A stretch of 64,000 bases of DNA from Mesorhizobium sp. YC-39 (GTDB lineage: Bacteria; Pseudomonadota; Alphaproteobacteria; Rhizobiales; Rhizobiaceae). This document shows, piece after piece, positions 36,601 through 43,736 of the stretch; position 1 is the first letter of the stretch, and each line of letters begins with the position of its first letter. The position numbers and the translations under genes are program-made. Location: NCBI RefSeq assembly GCF_025753795.1, contig NZ_JAOWPS010000001.1, forward strand, positions 1,240,001 to 1,304,000. Reading direction: 5' to 3'. The notes under the pieces were generated by a model. The model was not told the DNA's origin. It saw only the letters and a list, made by a program, of their open reading frames with translations, and did no database searches.

Positions 36601-36826
36601 TCTCGACGCCGTTCACCGCCTGCTCAAGCGGGGTGGCGACCGTGCGCGCCACGGTCTGGCCGGAAGCGCCAGGGTAGGCGGTCGTGATCTGCACTGTCGG
36701 CGGAACGATGTTGGGGTATTGCGCGACTGGCAGCGACGTCAGCATCGCCAGACCGATCAGCACGAAGAAGATATTGATCACCGTCGCGAAGCGTGGATGA
36801 TCGATGAAGAAATGCGCGAGCTTCAT
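33656..36826 (-). CDS. RND efflux permease (HAE1 family)
   Basis: A 1056-residue inner-membrane transporter of the hydrophobe/amphiphile RND family, with the normal length. Helix 1 follows MKLAHFFIDHPRFATVIN, the two large periplasmic loops are present, and TM4 has the proton-relay Asp pair in AVGIVVDDAIVVVENVERNM. The N-terminal FPPGLDYINIYDPTTFV segment is typical. Operators I and J lie about 85-160 bp upstream, between it and the adaptor gene on the same strand. It would export an amphiphilic compound with the adaptor and an outer-membrane factor; no TolC-like gene is in the window. Confidence 0.94.
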   Translation of the reverse strand: MKLAHFFIDHPRFATVINIFFVLIGLAMLTSLPVAQYPNIVPPTVQITTAYPGASGQTVARTVATPLEQAVNGVENMDYITSQSTGNGLLTITVIFKVGTDPNTALMLTRNRVQDTLSRLPQEVQLQGVQVKKTIPALLLGVHPYSPDGSRSAEYISNYFILHVKDEISRLPGVADLWNLGERQYAMRIWVDPDKAASSNISAKEILSALRAQNAQVSAGVLNKPPVANPAAYEISVEALGRLTTPEQFGDVIVKSDTQGRVTRIRDIARVELGAADYGSKAYADRFDSSPFWVIAQPGANVVQVEKAVWDKMAELKKSFPPGLDYINIYDPTTFVSQSIDEVVHTIFEAIVLVVIVVFVFLQNWRATIIPVLAIPISLIGTFTILAAFGVSINNLSLFGLVLAVGIVVDDAIVVVENVERNMQAGMSPREAAHQTMTDVSTALIAIALTLCAVFVPAAFISGIGGLFFKQFAITISASTVISCFVSLTLSPALCAVLLKPHPTGEHAKPRGLRRIMPAIFGRFNHGFDWLSSAYGKMTARFVRVTAIIGLVYLAMIGLTGFQMSRMPTGFIPEQDIGYLVVVIQLPPGSSLARTDEVVRQVNDIALNIKGMEHTSPVTGFDVTTNTVAPNAGTIFVALPSLYGKNIPGVNAAAMLKILREKVAVVKDAYVITVMPPPVQGLGSAGGFKLMLEDRGGLGPQALAKAANDLVAAANKDPAFGGVFTLYNAGSPSLFADIDRLKAEKVGLTPADVFSTLQLYIGSQYVNDFNYLGRTFQVIAQADGQFRGTPDDVAHLKVRNTAGEMVPIGSVATFRSETAPYRVPRHNLYPAAEIMGAAGAGISSGTAMTRMEDLAKQVLPSGVGFEWTELSYQEKQQGTPTILVFAAAALFVFLVLAAQYESWKTPLSIVLILPMCLLTATAGLQLRGMPIDILAQIGFIVLVGLAAKNAILIVEFARQEEARGESPEQAAVGAAKTRLRPILMTSFAFILGVLPLVTATGAGAEMRQSLGTAVFFGMLGVTIFGLLFTPAFYVMIQRFRANNADAVEEASVSHSP

Positions 36827-36909
36827 GGTTTGACTCAGCCTGGATGTTGGATAGACGAGGCTTGAGCAAGTTCAACCACGGGCGACACCGCGTGAAGTCC
36901 AAACCGTAA

Positions 36910-36927
36910 CTATCTATCGATAGATTG
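36910..36927. promoter_or_regulatory. Palindromic operator, copy I
   Basis: CTATCTATCGATAGATTG, 17 of 18 matches, about 85 bp upstream of the RND permease start. Confidence 0.85.
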
Positions 36928-36967
36928 CCGGGACAATTAGAGGGGTCAGTGGAGGCGTGTCAATCCT

Positions 36968-36985
36968 CTATCTATCGATAGAGCT
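36968..36985. promoter_or_regulatory. Palindromic operator, copy J
   Basis: CTATCTATCGATAGAGCT, 15 of 18 matches with a perfect 10-bp core and one full arm. It lies 58 bp from copy I, the same spacing as G to H. Confidence 0.78.
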
Positions 36986-37089
36986 GTACGCCGGCGAGCT
37001 TTCCTCTGATTTGAAAATTGGAAGCGGAGGAGCGATCTACGTTCCTCCGTCTTGAAAGAGCTCGGAACGAGCCGAGACTGTCTTTCCCG

Positions 37090-37112
37090 GTGCAGCCTCC
37101 TGTCGGCTGCAC
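37090..37112. repeat. 8-bp perfect hairpin after the adaptor gene
   Basis: GTGCAGCC and GGCTGCAC flank a 7-nt loop just past the adaptor stop at 37120. No T-run follows on the minus strand, so it is at best a weak terminator or an mRNA-processing hairpin between adaptor and permease. Confidence 0.45.
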
Positions 37113-37119
37113 AGCGGCC

Positions 37120-38364
37120 TCATTCGGTCGCGGTCTTGTTCCAGGCGACCTTGGACGACTCGACGCGCGGGTCGACAACCGAGCCCGGACGAGCCGTCGG
37201 GATACCGTCGACGATCACCCTATCAGTGGGAGCGAGGCCCGAGCGGACGACACGCAGGCCGCCGCGCAAGTCACCGAGCTCCACGGGCTTCGGCACAACC
37301 ACGTTCTTGTCGCTGACGGTGAGGACGATATGCGACGACTGATCGGCAAGAACCGAGGCGTCGGGCACGAGGAGCGCGGGAGCCGGAGCGGTCAAGCCGA
37401 TACGAACACGGGCAAACTGTCCCGGCGCCAGGAAGAGGTCTGGGTTCTTGAACGTCGCGCGGGCGTGGATCGTGCCGCTCGAGCGGTTGACCGTGTTGTC
37501 GAGGAAGTTGAGCGCGCCTTGAAGGCCATAGCTGGTTTCATCGCTCAGCGATGCCTCAACCTTGTTGTCGAGCGGGCCGGCCTGCTTCTGGCGCTGGCGC
37601 TGGAACGTCAGGTAGTCCTGCTCACTCATATCGAAGTCGAGATAGATCGGGTCGAGCGAGACGAGCGTCGCAAGCAGCGTCGTGGGGCTGGTGGCGGCGC
37701 GGCTGCCCGCAACCAGGCCGCCGATCGAGACTTGCCGCGCGCCGATGCGTCCGGTGAATGGTGCCGTTACCCTGGTGTATTCGAGGTCGAGCTGTGCGTC
37801 GCGGATGCGCGATTGAGCGTCGTCGATCGCGGCTTGTGCGGCCTGCTGCTCGGCAATGCGCTGGTCATAGATTTCCCGGGTCGAGTTGCCGGTCTTGAGG
37901 AGAGCTTGCACCCGCTCCAGCTGGTTGGTCGCGAGGCTGTACCGCGACTTGGCCGATTCGAGTGCGGCCTTCGCCTGGCCGAGCTTAATCTCATAGGGCC
38001 GAGGATCGACGACAAACAGCAGGTCGCCCTCACGCACGATCTGCCCGTCTTCAAAGTGGATCTCGGAGAGTGTGCCGCCGACCTGGGCGCGCAGCTCGAC
38101 CCGATTGATGGCCGAGAACTGGCCGATCGCTCCGAGGCGGGTTTCGACGTCCCGCTGCAGGGGGTTGCTGACGGTCACCGCCGCGAGTGGAGCCGCGGGA
38201 GGGACCGAGGCCTGGGAGACGTCCTGGCTGAAATAGGCGAACCCGCCCACACCCCCGGCGACGAGTACGGTGAGAAGCGGGAGCTGCCAGCGCAAGCTCT
38301 TGCGGTGGCTGGATTTATTGGTCGCTGCGCTGTCGACCGGGGTTTTCAAAAGAATGTCGCTCAT
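37120..38364 (-). CDS. RND efflux periplasmic adaptor (membrane fusion protein)
   Basis: A 414-residue HlyD/AcrA-type adaptor. A single N-terminal membrane anchor (LRWQLPLLTVLVAGGVGGFA, no lipobox Cys) is followed by the lipoyl half-motif VELRAQVGGTLSEIHFEDGQ, a helical hairpin (ALESAKSRYSLATNQLERVQ) and beta-barrel domains. ATG 38364 (MSDILLKT) gives the normal N-terminus. It precedes the permease with a 293-bp gap that contains two operators, unusual because the pair is normally tightly coupled. It is divergent from a third TetR gene at 38494. Confidence 0.92.
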   Translation of the reverse strand: MSDILLKTPVDSAATNKSSHRKSLRWQLPLLTVLVAGGVGGFAYFSQDVSQASVPPAAPLAAVTVSNPLQRDVETRLGAIGQFSAINRVELRAQVGGTLSEIHFEDGQIVREGDLLFVVDPRPYEIKLGQAKAALESAKSRYSLATNQLERVQALLKTGNSTREIYDQRIAEQQAAQAAIDDAQSRIRDAQLDLEYTRVTAPFTGRIGARQVSIGGLVAGSRAATSPTTLLATLVSLDPIYLDFDMSEQDYLTFQRQRQKQAGPLDNKVEASLSDETSYGLQGALNFLDNTVNRSSGTIHARATFKNPDLFLAPGQFARVRIGLTAPAPALLVPDASVLADQSSHIVLTVSDKNVVVPKPVELGDLRGGLRVVRSGLAPTDRVIVDGIPTARPGSVVDPRVESSKVAWNKTATE

Positions 38365-38410
38365 GGTGTGCCTGCCGTGTGGTTCGAGGAATTTCAACTG
38401 GGGTCTTTAT

Positions 38411-38430
38411 TTTTGGAGTAACTGCTCCTA
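38411..38430. promoter_or_regulatory. Imperfect inverted repeat, candidate operator of the third TetR
   Basis: TTTTGGAGTAACTGCTCCTA carries GGAG and CTCC half-sites and shares TTTTGGAGT with a second copy at 38472. It lies in the divergent promoter between the adaptor and the TetR gene. Confidence 0.5.
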
Positions 38431-38471
38431 TAATCACCAATATGGCGAGAGCCCAAACCAAGTCAAGCGAA

Positions 38472-38493
38472 TTTTGGAGTGAAAGCACCAAAA
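38472..38493. promoter_or_regulatory. Second imperfect inverted repeat before the third TetR
   Basis: TTTTGG and CCAAAA arms enclose AGTGAAAGCA and touch the start codon at 38494. It shares the TTTTGGAGT half-site with the copy at 38411, consistent with autoregulation. Confidence 0.5.
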
Positions 38494-39123
38494 ATGTCAG
38501 AGACACAAAAACGCGGCCGCGGTCGGCCGTCCACATTCGACCGCCCTTCAGTGTTGCGCGAGGCGATGAAGCTGTTTTGGGACAATGGCTACGAGGGCAC
38601 GACCTTCGAGGAGCTCATCTCCAAGATGAGCATCAGCCCGTCGACCTTTTATAACTCGTTCGGCAGCAAGGAGCGCCTCTACCGCGAGGCAACCGAGAAC
38701 TTCATGGATTATGCGCAGACGTGGATCCAGAGCGCGCTGTCGGAAGACGGAGTGACGACGCGGCAAGCCTTTGCGCATCTCCTCGAGTCGGCCGCCGAAC
38801 AGTTCACACGCGAGGACTTGCCACGCGGCTGCATGGTCTCCTTGTCGGGCACGCATCAGGCGCCCGACCTCATGCCGATCCGTGACATGATGGTCGAGTA
38901 TCGCGCGGCATCCGAGATCTACCTCGCCGACCGCATCCGAAAGGGAATTAGGGAGGGTGACATGCCAAGCACGATCGACGTCGATGCGCTTGCGGCCTTC
39001 ATCCACGCCATCGTTCGCGGAATGGCCGTTCAGGCCCGGGATGGAGCAAGCCGCGCAAAGCTTGAGAACATCGGCCGGGTTGCGATGGAAGCTTGGCCAG
39101 AAGCGAGAAGGGTGGCGGCCTGA
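38494..39123 (+). CDS. TetR-family regulator of the RND pump
   Basis: A 209-residue TetR/AcrR repressor with an N-terminal basic arm (KRGRGRPSTFDRPS), HTH in YEGTTFEELISKMSISPSTF followed by YNSFGSKERLYREA, and a ligand domain containing ESAAEQFTREDLPRGCMVSL, typical of the YcdC-like C-terminal family. It differs from the two regulators near 23 kb. ATG 38494 is chosen; GTG 38479 would add five residues. It lies divergent from the RND adaptor, the classic local repressor position. Confidence 0.88.
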   Translation: MSETQKRGRGRPSTFDRPSVLREAMKLFWDNGYEGTTFEELISKMSISPSTFYNSFGSKERLYREATENFMDYAQTWIQSALSEDGVTTRQAFAHLLESAAEQFTREDLPRGCMVSLSGTHQAPDLMPIRDMMVEYRAASEIYLADRIRKGIREGDMPSTIDVDALAAFIHAIVRGMAVQARDGASRAKLENIGRVAMEAWPEARRVAA

Positions 39124-39348
39124 CACGATTTCGGAGCTGGTTTGCGCGCGACGGACGTCGCGTGGCGTGCTCCTTCAGGCCACGCACCAGGCGCGAAAGG
39201 CCCTTTCAAGATCGATGCTCCGAGAGGCAAAGAAGGGTGGTCGTGCGCGTAACGCGGGACGCAGCCAGGCATGCGCTGGCGACAACATCCACGCGCCCTG
39301 GTCCGAGATCGCGGCCAGCCGTCGCCGCTCCCCGTCTGATCCGCGCTG
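39124..39348. other. Gene-free gap between convergent genes
   Basis: The 225 bp between the TetR stop and the MFS stop contains no credible coding frame and no clear terminator hairpin. Confidence 0.4.
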
Positions 39349-40656
39349 CTAGTCGATGGCGTCGTGCGGCGATGCGGCGCGCCCGGCGCCTAAGAGGTAG
39401 GCGGCAATCGCGGCGACCTGAATGGCGACCGACGCGACGAAAATGATCTGGTCGGACCAAAGCTCGCGGAAGAGACCGAACACGGCGGGAGCGATGGCAT
39501 AAGCACCCTGCGAGATGGCGACGATCAGCGCCACCGCCCGCGCAGCGTCTTCCTTGGAAAATTCGAGATTGGCGATCACCGGCGGAACGGAGATGGCGTT
39601 ACCGACGCCAAGGCCGAAGAGCACGACGCCGACCACGAGAAGCGCTGGGCTGTCAGCGAGAAGGAGAACGCCGCATCCCAGCGTTTGCGCAACAAGGCTG
39701 TACGACGCGATGGCGCGCCAGTTCGAGGTGCTCGATGCGCGCCAGCCGATGGCGACCCGGCCGATGACGGCAGCAACGCCAGAGGCGCCGGCGGCAAGAC
39801 CAGCGCCCTGCCTTCCGAGCGTGGGTGCGAGCACCGAGACGAGGTGCGCAACGAGCCCGGTTTGTGCGAACAGGGCCAAGGTCATTCCGATGCACAGTGT
39901 AAGAAAGGCGCGATCGCGGAAAAGGTTGAATCGGGGGGCCGCCATGGAAGTCTCAACGGTCGCGCCGGAGCGCAGGGCCGAAGCGGTCGACGGGCTGCCA
40001 TCGGGGACCTGGTTCAGGCTCTCGGGCGTCCGCGTCAGCACAAGACCTGCCAGCGCGCCGAGAGTGGCGAGCATCGCCGCGCTAACCACAAGTGCCGCGG
40101 CAGGGAAGCCAACCCTATCGATCAATGCGACCCAGAAGGGAGAGAAGATCACGCCTCCGACGCTGCCCCCGTTGAATGCGACACCGAGCGCCAAGGGGCG
40201 TTTGGCGGCGAACCACGGGGAGACGATAGCGTTGATAGCAACCGCGCCGAGGACGGACCATCCGATACCGGACAAGACCGCGGCCGCGTAGAGCTGCCAC
40301 GGCGTGTTCGCAAGGGCCCAGCCCAGGACGCCGAGCGCCATGATGACACCGCCAGCGAAGGTGACGATCGGCAGTCCGAAGCGCCGATAGAGGCCGGGCA
40401 AGTTCGGGATGAGGGCGAGGCCGACCAGGAAATGCAGGGTCACGGCGCCTGAGATGAGCGCGATCGACCAGCCTCGCGTTTGGTGCACGACCTCGAGATA
40501 GACGGGTGGACCATAAAACCCGGTGCCCCAACCGAACACCGCGACGGTGAAAGCTGCGGCAACGACCCGCCAGCCGAAGAAGCCGGGCGCGGCGCTGATC
40601 GCGTCGACCACTGCATCCACCGGCGGGTTGGTCAAATTGGTGTTGCGATTGGCCAC
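39349..40656 (-). CDS. MFS transporter
   Basis: A 435-residue major facilitator with about 12 helices; early segments FFGWRVVAAAFTVAVFGWGT and GFYGPPVYLEVVHQTRGWS resemble the oxalate/formate- and monocarboxylate-like branch. It starts at GTG 40656 with AGGAG upstream. It is the last gene of a possible five-gene minus operon (cysteine hydrolase, DJ-1-like, cupin, SnoaL-like, MFS) led by operators K/L. It may import or export the compound handled by those enzymes. Confidence 0.85.
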   Translation of the reverse strand: MANRNTNLTNPPVDAVVDAISAAPGFFGWRVVAAAFTVAVFGWGTGFYGPPVYLEVVHQTRGWSIALISGAVTLHFLVGLALIPNLPGLYRRFGLPIVTFAGGVIMALGVLGWALANTPWQLYAAAVLSGIGWSVLGAVAINAIVSPWFAAKRPLALGVAFNGGSVGGVIFSPFWVALIDRVGFPAAALVVSAAMLATLGALAGLVLTRTPESLNQVPDGSPSTASALRSGATVETSMAAPRFNLFRDRAFLTLCIGMTLALFAQTGLVAHLVSVLAPTLGRQGAGLAAGASGVAAVIGRVAIGWRASSTSNWRAIASYSLVAQTLGCGVLLLADSPALLVVGVVLFGLGVGNAISVPPVIANLEFSKEDAARAVALIVAISQGAYAIAPAVFGLFRELWSDQIIFVASVAIQVAAIAAYLLGAGRAASPHDAID

Positions 40657-40721
40657 GCTGTTGTCTCCTACGCGTCTGCACGCCCGCGTCGCGGGCCGCC
40701 GAAGCGGCCCTCACCGGAGCG

Positions 40722-41114
40722 TCAGTAGACGGTGTTGCCGTTCTTGGACGTGGTGGGGACGGGGGCGAACACGTCCCAATGCTCGACGAGCTTGCCATTC
40801 TCGACGCGAAACATGTCGATGCCGACATCGCCGTTCTCGCTGACCAGGCCGGTCCAATGTGCGTGGACCGCGACGAGGTCGCCATCGGCGAGCACGCGGC
40901 GGATATCGCCCTTGGCGTTGGGGAAGGCGGTCAGGAAGCCGTTGATGAAGGCACGCAGCCCCTCGACGCCGTCTTCGGAGCCGGCAGTGTGCTGGGTGTA
41001 GGTGTCCCCGACATAGCGGGTAATAGCGCCGTCGACGTCACCGTCGAAGTGCGCTTCCTTGTAGAACGCCAGGACGGTCCTCTTGTTCCGTTCGGAAAGG
41101 CTCTCGGCGGTCAT
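40722..41114 (-). CDS. SnoaL/NTF2-like protein
   Basis: A 130-residue protein with the NTF2-like cone fold of SnoaL-type cyclases and hydrolases: KRTVLAFYKEAHFDGDVDGA, YTQHTAGSEDGVEGLRAFIN, AVHAHWTG and IDMFRVENGKLVEHWDVFAP. ATG 41114 gives the standard N-terminus, though the ribosome site is weak. It lies 65 bp before the MFS gene on the same strand. The substrate is unknown. Confidence 0.85.
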   Translation of the reverse strand: MTAESLSERNKRTVLAFYKEAHFDGDVDGAITRYVGDTYTQHTAGSEDGVEGLRAFINGFLTAFPNAKGDIRRVLADGDLVAVHAHWTGLVSENGDVGIDMFRVENGKLVEHWDVFAPVPTTSKNGNTVY

Positions 41115-41333
41115 GATTTCATTCCAATCGTGTGTTGCCGTCGGCGTTGGCCGTTGCGGATGAAGGCTTATCGAATGCCGGCGAACGCAACGATCGATCA
41201 CTCGCGCGATGGCCGGGTTGGTCGCTGACACGCCGGCATATTCGGCACACGGCGCAGTGCCATGGGGGGTTGCAACGCGCCGCGTGGAGCCCCCGGCCAA
41301 GCGGCGGGAGACGTTTGGCGGATTGCGCGTCCC

Positions 41334-41810
41334 TTATTCGGTCTGGGGCGGAATCTGCGCGTCGAACTTGTTCTGCTGGACGATGTAGATCTGGCACGGC
41401 TGCTTGGAGACGCACGCGGTCGTGTGAGCCTCTTTGCCGCGCTGATACCAGTACGAGCCGGGTCCAAGCTTCTCGTGCTTCTGTCCTGGCTGATAATTCT
41501 CCAGCTGCCCTTTGATGACGACCGCGTAGTAGTCGTAGGTGTGGGTGTGGAGCTTGCTCACGAACCCCGGATCGAACCGGAAGAAAGCACCGTGAGCGCC
41601 CTTGGTCACATCACCCCAGACGTTGGCGACCTGGATGCCCGCCTTGGGGTTCACGCCCCTCGCGCCGGTGTCGGTGAAGGAGTAGTGGCTGGCCGGGTTG
41701 GAGACCGACGTGCCCCCGTTGGCTGGCGGAAAGGAAGAGGTGTCCTGCGCCTGGGCGGCCGTCGTGAATGCGAGCGCCGCGAGGGTGGCGGCCACAAGTG
41801 ACGTTTTCAT
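41334..41810 (-). CDS. Secreted cupin protein
   Basis: A 158-residue single-domain cupin with a signal peptide (MKTSLVAATLAALAFTTAAQ, cleavage near AQA-QD). Metal ligands are visible in KLHTHTYDYYAVVIKGQLEN (HxH) and in GKEAHTTACV. AGGAG precedes ATG 41810. It follows the DJ-1-like gene by 41 bp and so belongs to the K/L operon. The two Cys (TACVSKQPC) could form a disulfide. The periplasmic role is unknown. Confidence 0.83.
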   Translation of the reverse strand: MKTSLVAATLAALAFTTAAQAQDTSSFPPANGGTSVSNPASHYSFTDTGARGVNPKAGIQVANVWGDVTKGAHGAFFRFDPGFVSKLHTHTYDYYAVVIKGQLENYQPGQKHEKLGPGSYWYQRGKEAHTTACVSKQPCQIYIVQQNKFDAQIPPQTE

Positions 41811-41851
41811 AATATTTCTCCTGAGCATTGTTTGCTGCCGGCGATGTGGTG

Positions 41852-42640
41852 TCAGGCCGCCTTCTCGAGGGCCTCGATAAACTTCGCGGCGAGTTCGTGG
41901 TCCGACATCGGGTTCTGGGCGGTGATCAGCTCGCGGTCGACAACGACGAACGAGGTGAAGTTGTCGGCGTTCTCGACCTTAGCGCCGGCAGCTTCGAGCG
42001 CGTCGGGCATGTTGAAGATCAGCTTCTTGTGGAAGACGTTCTCTTCGGCATATTCCTCCTCGCTGCGCGAGAAGACGGTCATGCGATAACCGGCGTACTG
42101 CCAGTCCTTGCCCAGCTCGCGCGCCTTCAGCTCGTTGCCATCGATCAGGGCCGCGCGGAACTCGCGCGCCTTGTCGAGCGCAGCCAAGACGCTGATCGGG
42201 CCATGGCAGATCGCGGCGGTGGGCTTGTTGGCACCATGGAAGTAGCGCAGCACTTCGCCGGCGTCGGGGTCCTGCATCACATCCACGATAGGCGCGTGAC
42301 CACCCGGGAAGAAGACGCCGGCGAATCGTTCAAGCCCGGCATCGATCACGGAGCGGATCGTGCGGACGTCGTTCATGGCAGGATCGTTGCTGAAGAAATC
42401 GCGAGCCTTCGTCCGGGCCGCGTTGTCCTGGGCAAAGTAGATCAGCGCATCGGAATCCTTGTCCATATGCGGCTTCTCTCCGGTCGGGGTGGCGAGGACG
42501 AAATCGTAGCCGGCGGCGACGAGAGTCATCAGCGGGACGGCGGTTTCGTTCAGGAACTGACCGATCGTGATCGTGCCGCCGCCCTTAGCTTCAAGTTCGG
42601 TCCCGTTCGAACCGATGACGAGGATAGTGCCTTTACCCAT
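41852..42640 (-). CDS. DJ-1/PfpI-superfamily glutamine amidotransferase-like protein
   Basis: A 262-residue class I amidotransferase-like protein of the HchA/Hsp31 group, often protein or glyoxal deglycases. The nucleophile elbow is AAICHGPIS (Cys near residue 144), with the preceding GVFFPGGHAPIVD and the N-terminal VLATPTGEKPHMD. Such enzymes detoxify methylglyoxal or related carbonyl compounds, which fits a reactive-electrophile theme. It lies 136 bp after the cysteine hydrolase and 41 bp before the cupin. Confidence 0.85.
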   Translation of the reverse strand: MGKGTILVIGSNGTELEAKGGGTITIGQFLNETAVPLMTLVAAGYDFVLATPTGEKPHMDKDSDALIYFAQDNAARTKARDFFSNDPAMNDVRTIRSVIDAGLERFAGVFFPGGHAPIVDVMQDPDAGEVLRYFHGANKPTAAICHGPISVLAALDKAREFRAALIDGNELKARELGKDWQYAGYRMTVFSRSEEEYAEENVFHKKLIFNMPDALEAAGAKVENADNFTSFVVVDRELITAQNPMSDHELAAKFIEALEKAA

Positions 42641-42776
42641 TTGAATCTCCTGTGGTCGAAAAGTTGACGGTGTCTGCTTGCGGGTAGTGCCGGGTGGACG
42701 CGCAACTCAAAGTCTCGACTGCGAGCCATGTTCGATGGTCGTTTCTTCGGTGTCGGCCTGCGCGAGCCGTATCAGT

Positions 42777-43466
42777 TCAGGCGGTCGCCTTGGTCGCCTC
42801 GGCCATCCGGCGCACGGCCTCTTCCGTGGTCCACACCGCGTTGGCCATGAAGCGCCAGTTGATCATGGCTGCGTCGAGGCCGGAGCCTTCTTCGTTCGCC
42901 GCTGCGGCGACTGCGTCACGGACCATCACGGTCTCGAAGCCGTCCCGAATGAGGTTGCGCATATGATCTTCGAGGCAGAGATTCGCTACGGGACCGGCCA
43001 TGATAACCGTCTCGATCTTCCGTCGACGGAGCATATAGGCGAGGTCGCTCGTGGGCGCGTAGGTGACGTGGCGCGATACGACTGTCGTATTCTCGTCTTC
43101 CATGTATGGCTTGAATCGGTCAGGAATGTCCGCACCGCTACCCGGGAGGTCGTGCGTGTGAAGCGGGCTCTCGCGCGCTACGACGCCGCCGTGAAGAGCA
43201 AGGTCTTCCATGGGGCTCAGGCGGGTCTTGCCTTTGTGATCATGCGGAAAGAAGTAATGAGGCGACATGAACACCGGATAGCCGTGGTCCTTGGCAGCCC
43301 GAAGCAATGCCTCAAGGTTGGCATTCACGTTGTTCTTCTTCATCAGCTCCTCGATCATGACGAAATACTTGCCGCCGTCAGTGAGGAAGTCGTTCTGGAT
43401 ATCGACAAGCACGAGCGCGGTCCGATTGCTGCTGATCTCCATTTTGACCTTGTGTTCGAAGAACAT
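42777..43466 (-). CDS. Isochorismatase-family cysteine hydrolase
   Basis: A 229-residue isochorismatase-like hydrolase. Asp (ALVLVDIQNDFL) and the nucleophile Cys (AGPVANLCLEDHMRNL) are in place, but the usual catalytic Lys segment reads VVSRHVTYAP, so Lys may be replaced by Arg. AAGGAG precedes ATG 43466. Operators K and L lie 70-130 bp upstream, making it the leader of a likely five-gene operon running to 39349. It would hydrolyse an amide or vinyl ether substrate. Confidence 0.85.
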   Translation of the reverse strand: MFFEHKVKMEISSNRTALVLVDIQNDFLTDGGKYFVMIEELMKKNNVNANLEALLRAAKDHGYPVFMSPHYFFPHDHKGKTRLSPMEDLALHGGVVARESPLHTHDLPGSGADIPDRFKPYMEDENTTVVSRHVTYAPTSDLAYMLRRRKIETVIMAGPVANLCLEDHMRNLIRDGFETVMVRDAVAAAANEEGSGLDAAMINWRFMANAVWTTEEAVRRMAEATKATA

Positions 43467-43533
43467 TTGAAAGCTCCTTGCGATTTGGCGAGCGCTGGCT
43501 GCGCAGCGTATGGTCTGTAAAGATAGTCGGACG

Positions 43534-43551
43534 CTATCTACCGATAGATAG
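43534..43551. promoter_or_regulatory. Palindromic operator, copy K
   Basis: CTATCTACCGATAGATAG, 17 of 18 matches, 68 bp before the cysteine hydrolase start. Confidence 0.85.
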
Positions 43552-43580
43552 CTAACGGAGGCACATCGCCGAGTCAATAT

Positions 43581-43598
43581 CTATCTATCGATAGACCG
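43581..43598. promoter_or_regulatory. Palindromic operator, copy L
   Basis: CTATCTATCGATAGACCG, 16 of 18 matches, 47 bp from copy K. Confidence 0.82.
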
Positions 43599-43670
43599 GC
43601 GACGCTTTGGATTGACCGAGAAGGTGGGTACCCCTGGTCGCGCCGCTCGCTTTGCGGCCATGGTCGCCTC

Positions 43671-43688
43671 ACCCCTATCGGTAGATAG
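43671..43688. promoter_or_regulatory. Operator-like half-site, copy M
   Basis: CCTATCGGTAGATAG keeps one full arm of the palindrome. It is the rightmost copy and lies only 20 bp before the inverted repeat that marks the end of the block. Confidence 0.55.
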
Positions 43689-43708
43689 AACTTCCGGAGA
43701 CCTGCGCC

Positions 43709-43736
43709 GGTCGGTACGCCGCCTTGCGTACCGACC
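43709..43736. repeat. 11-bp perfect inverted repeat at the block boundary
   Basis: GGTCGGTACGC and GCGTACCGACC flank a 6-nt loop. The right arm is inside the truncated ABC ATPase sequence ([11 protein letters not shown]), and the left arm is not part of that gene. It could be a fold-back scar of the rearrangement that joined the two regions, or a hairpin terminator without a T-run. Confidence 0.7.

Noticed and set aside
37018..38421. A 467-codon open frame on the plus strand
   Set aside because: It is exactly antisense to the RND adaptor, has a composition rich in Arg/Glu/Val typical of the reverse frame of GC-rich genes, and shows no family motif.
43534..43598. Operator copies read as a CRISPR or transposon repeat
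   Set aside because: Copies are dispersed, palindromic, promoter-located and without uniform spacers or an adjacent transposase.
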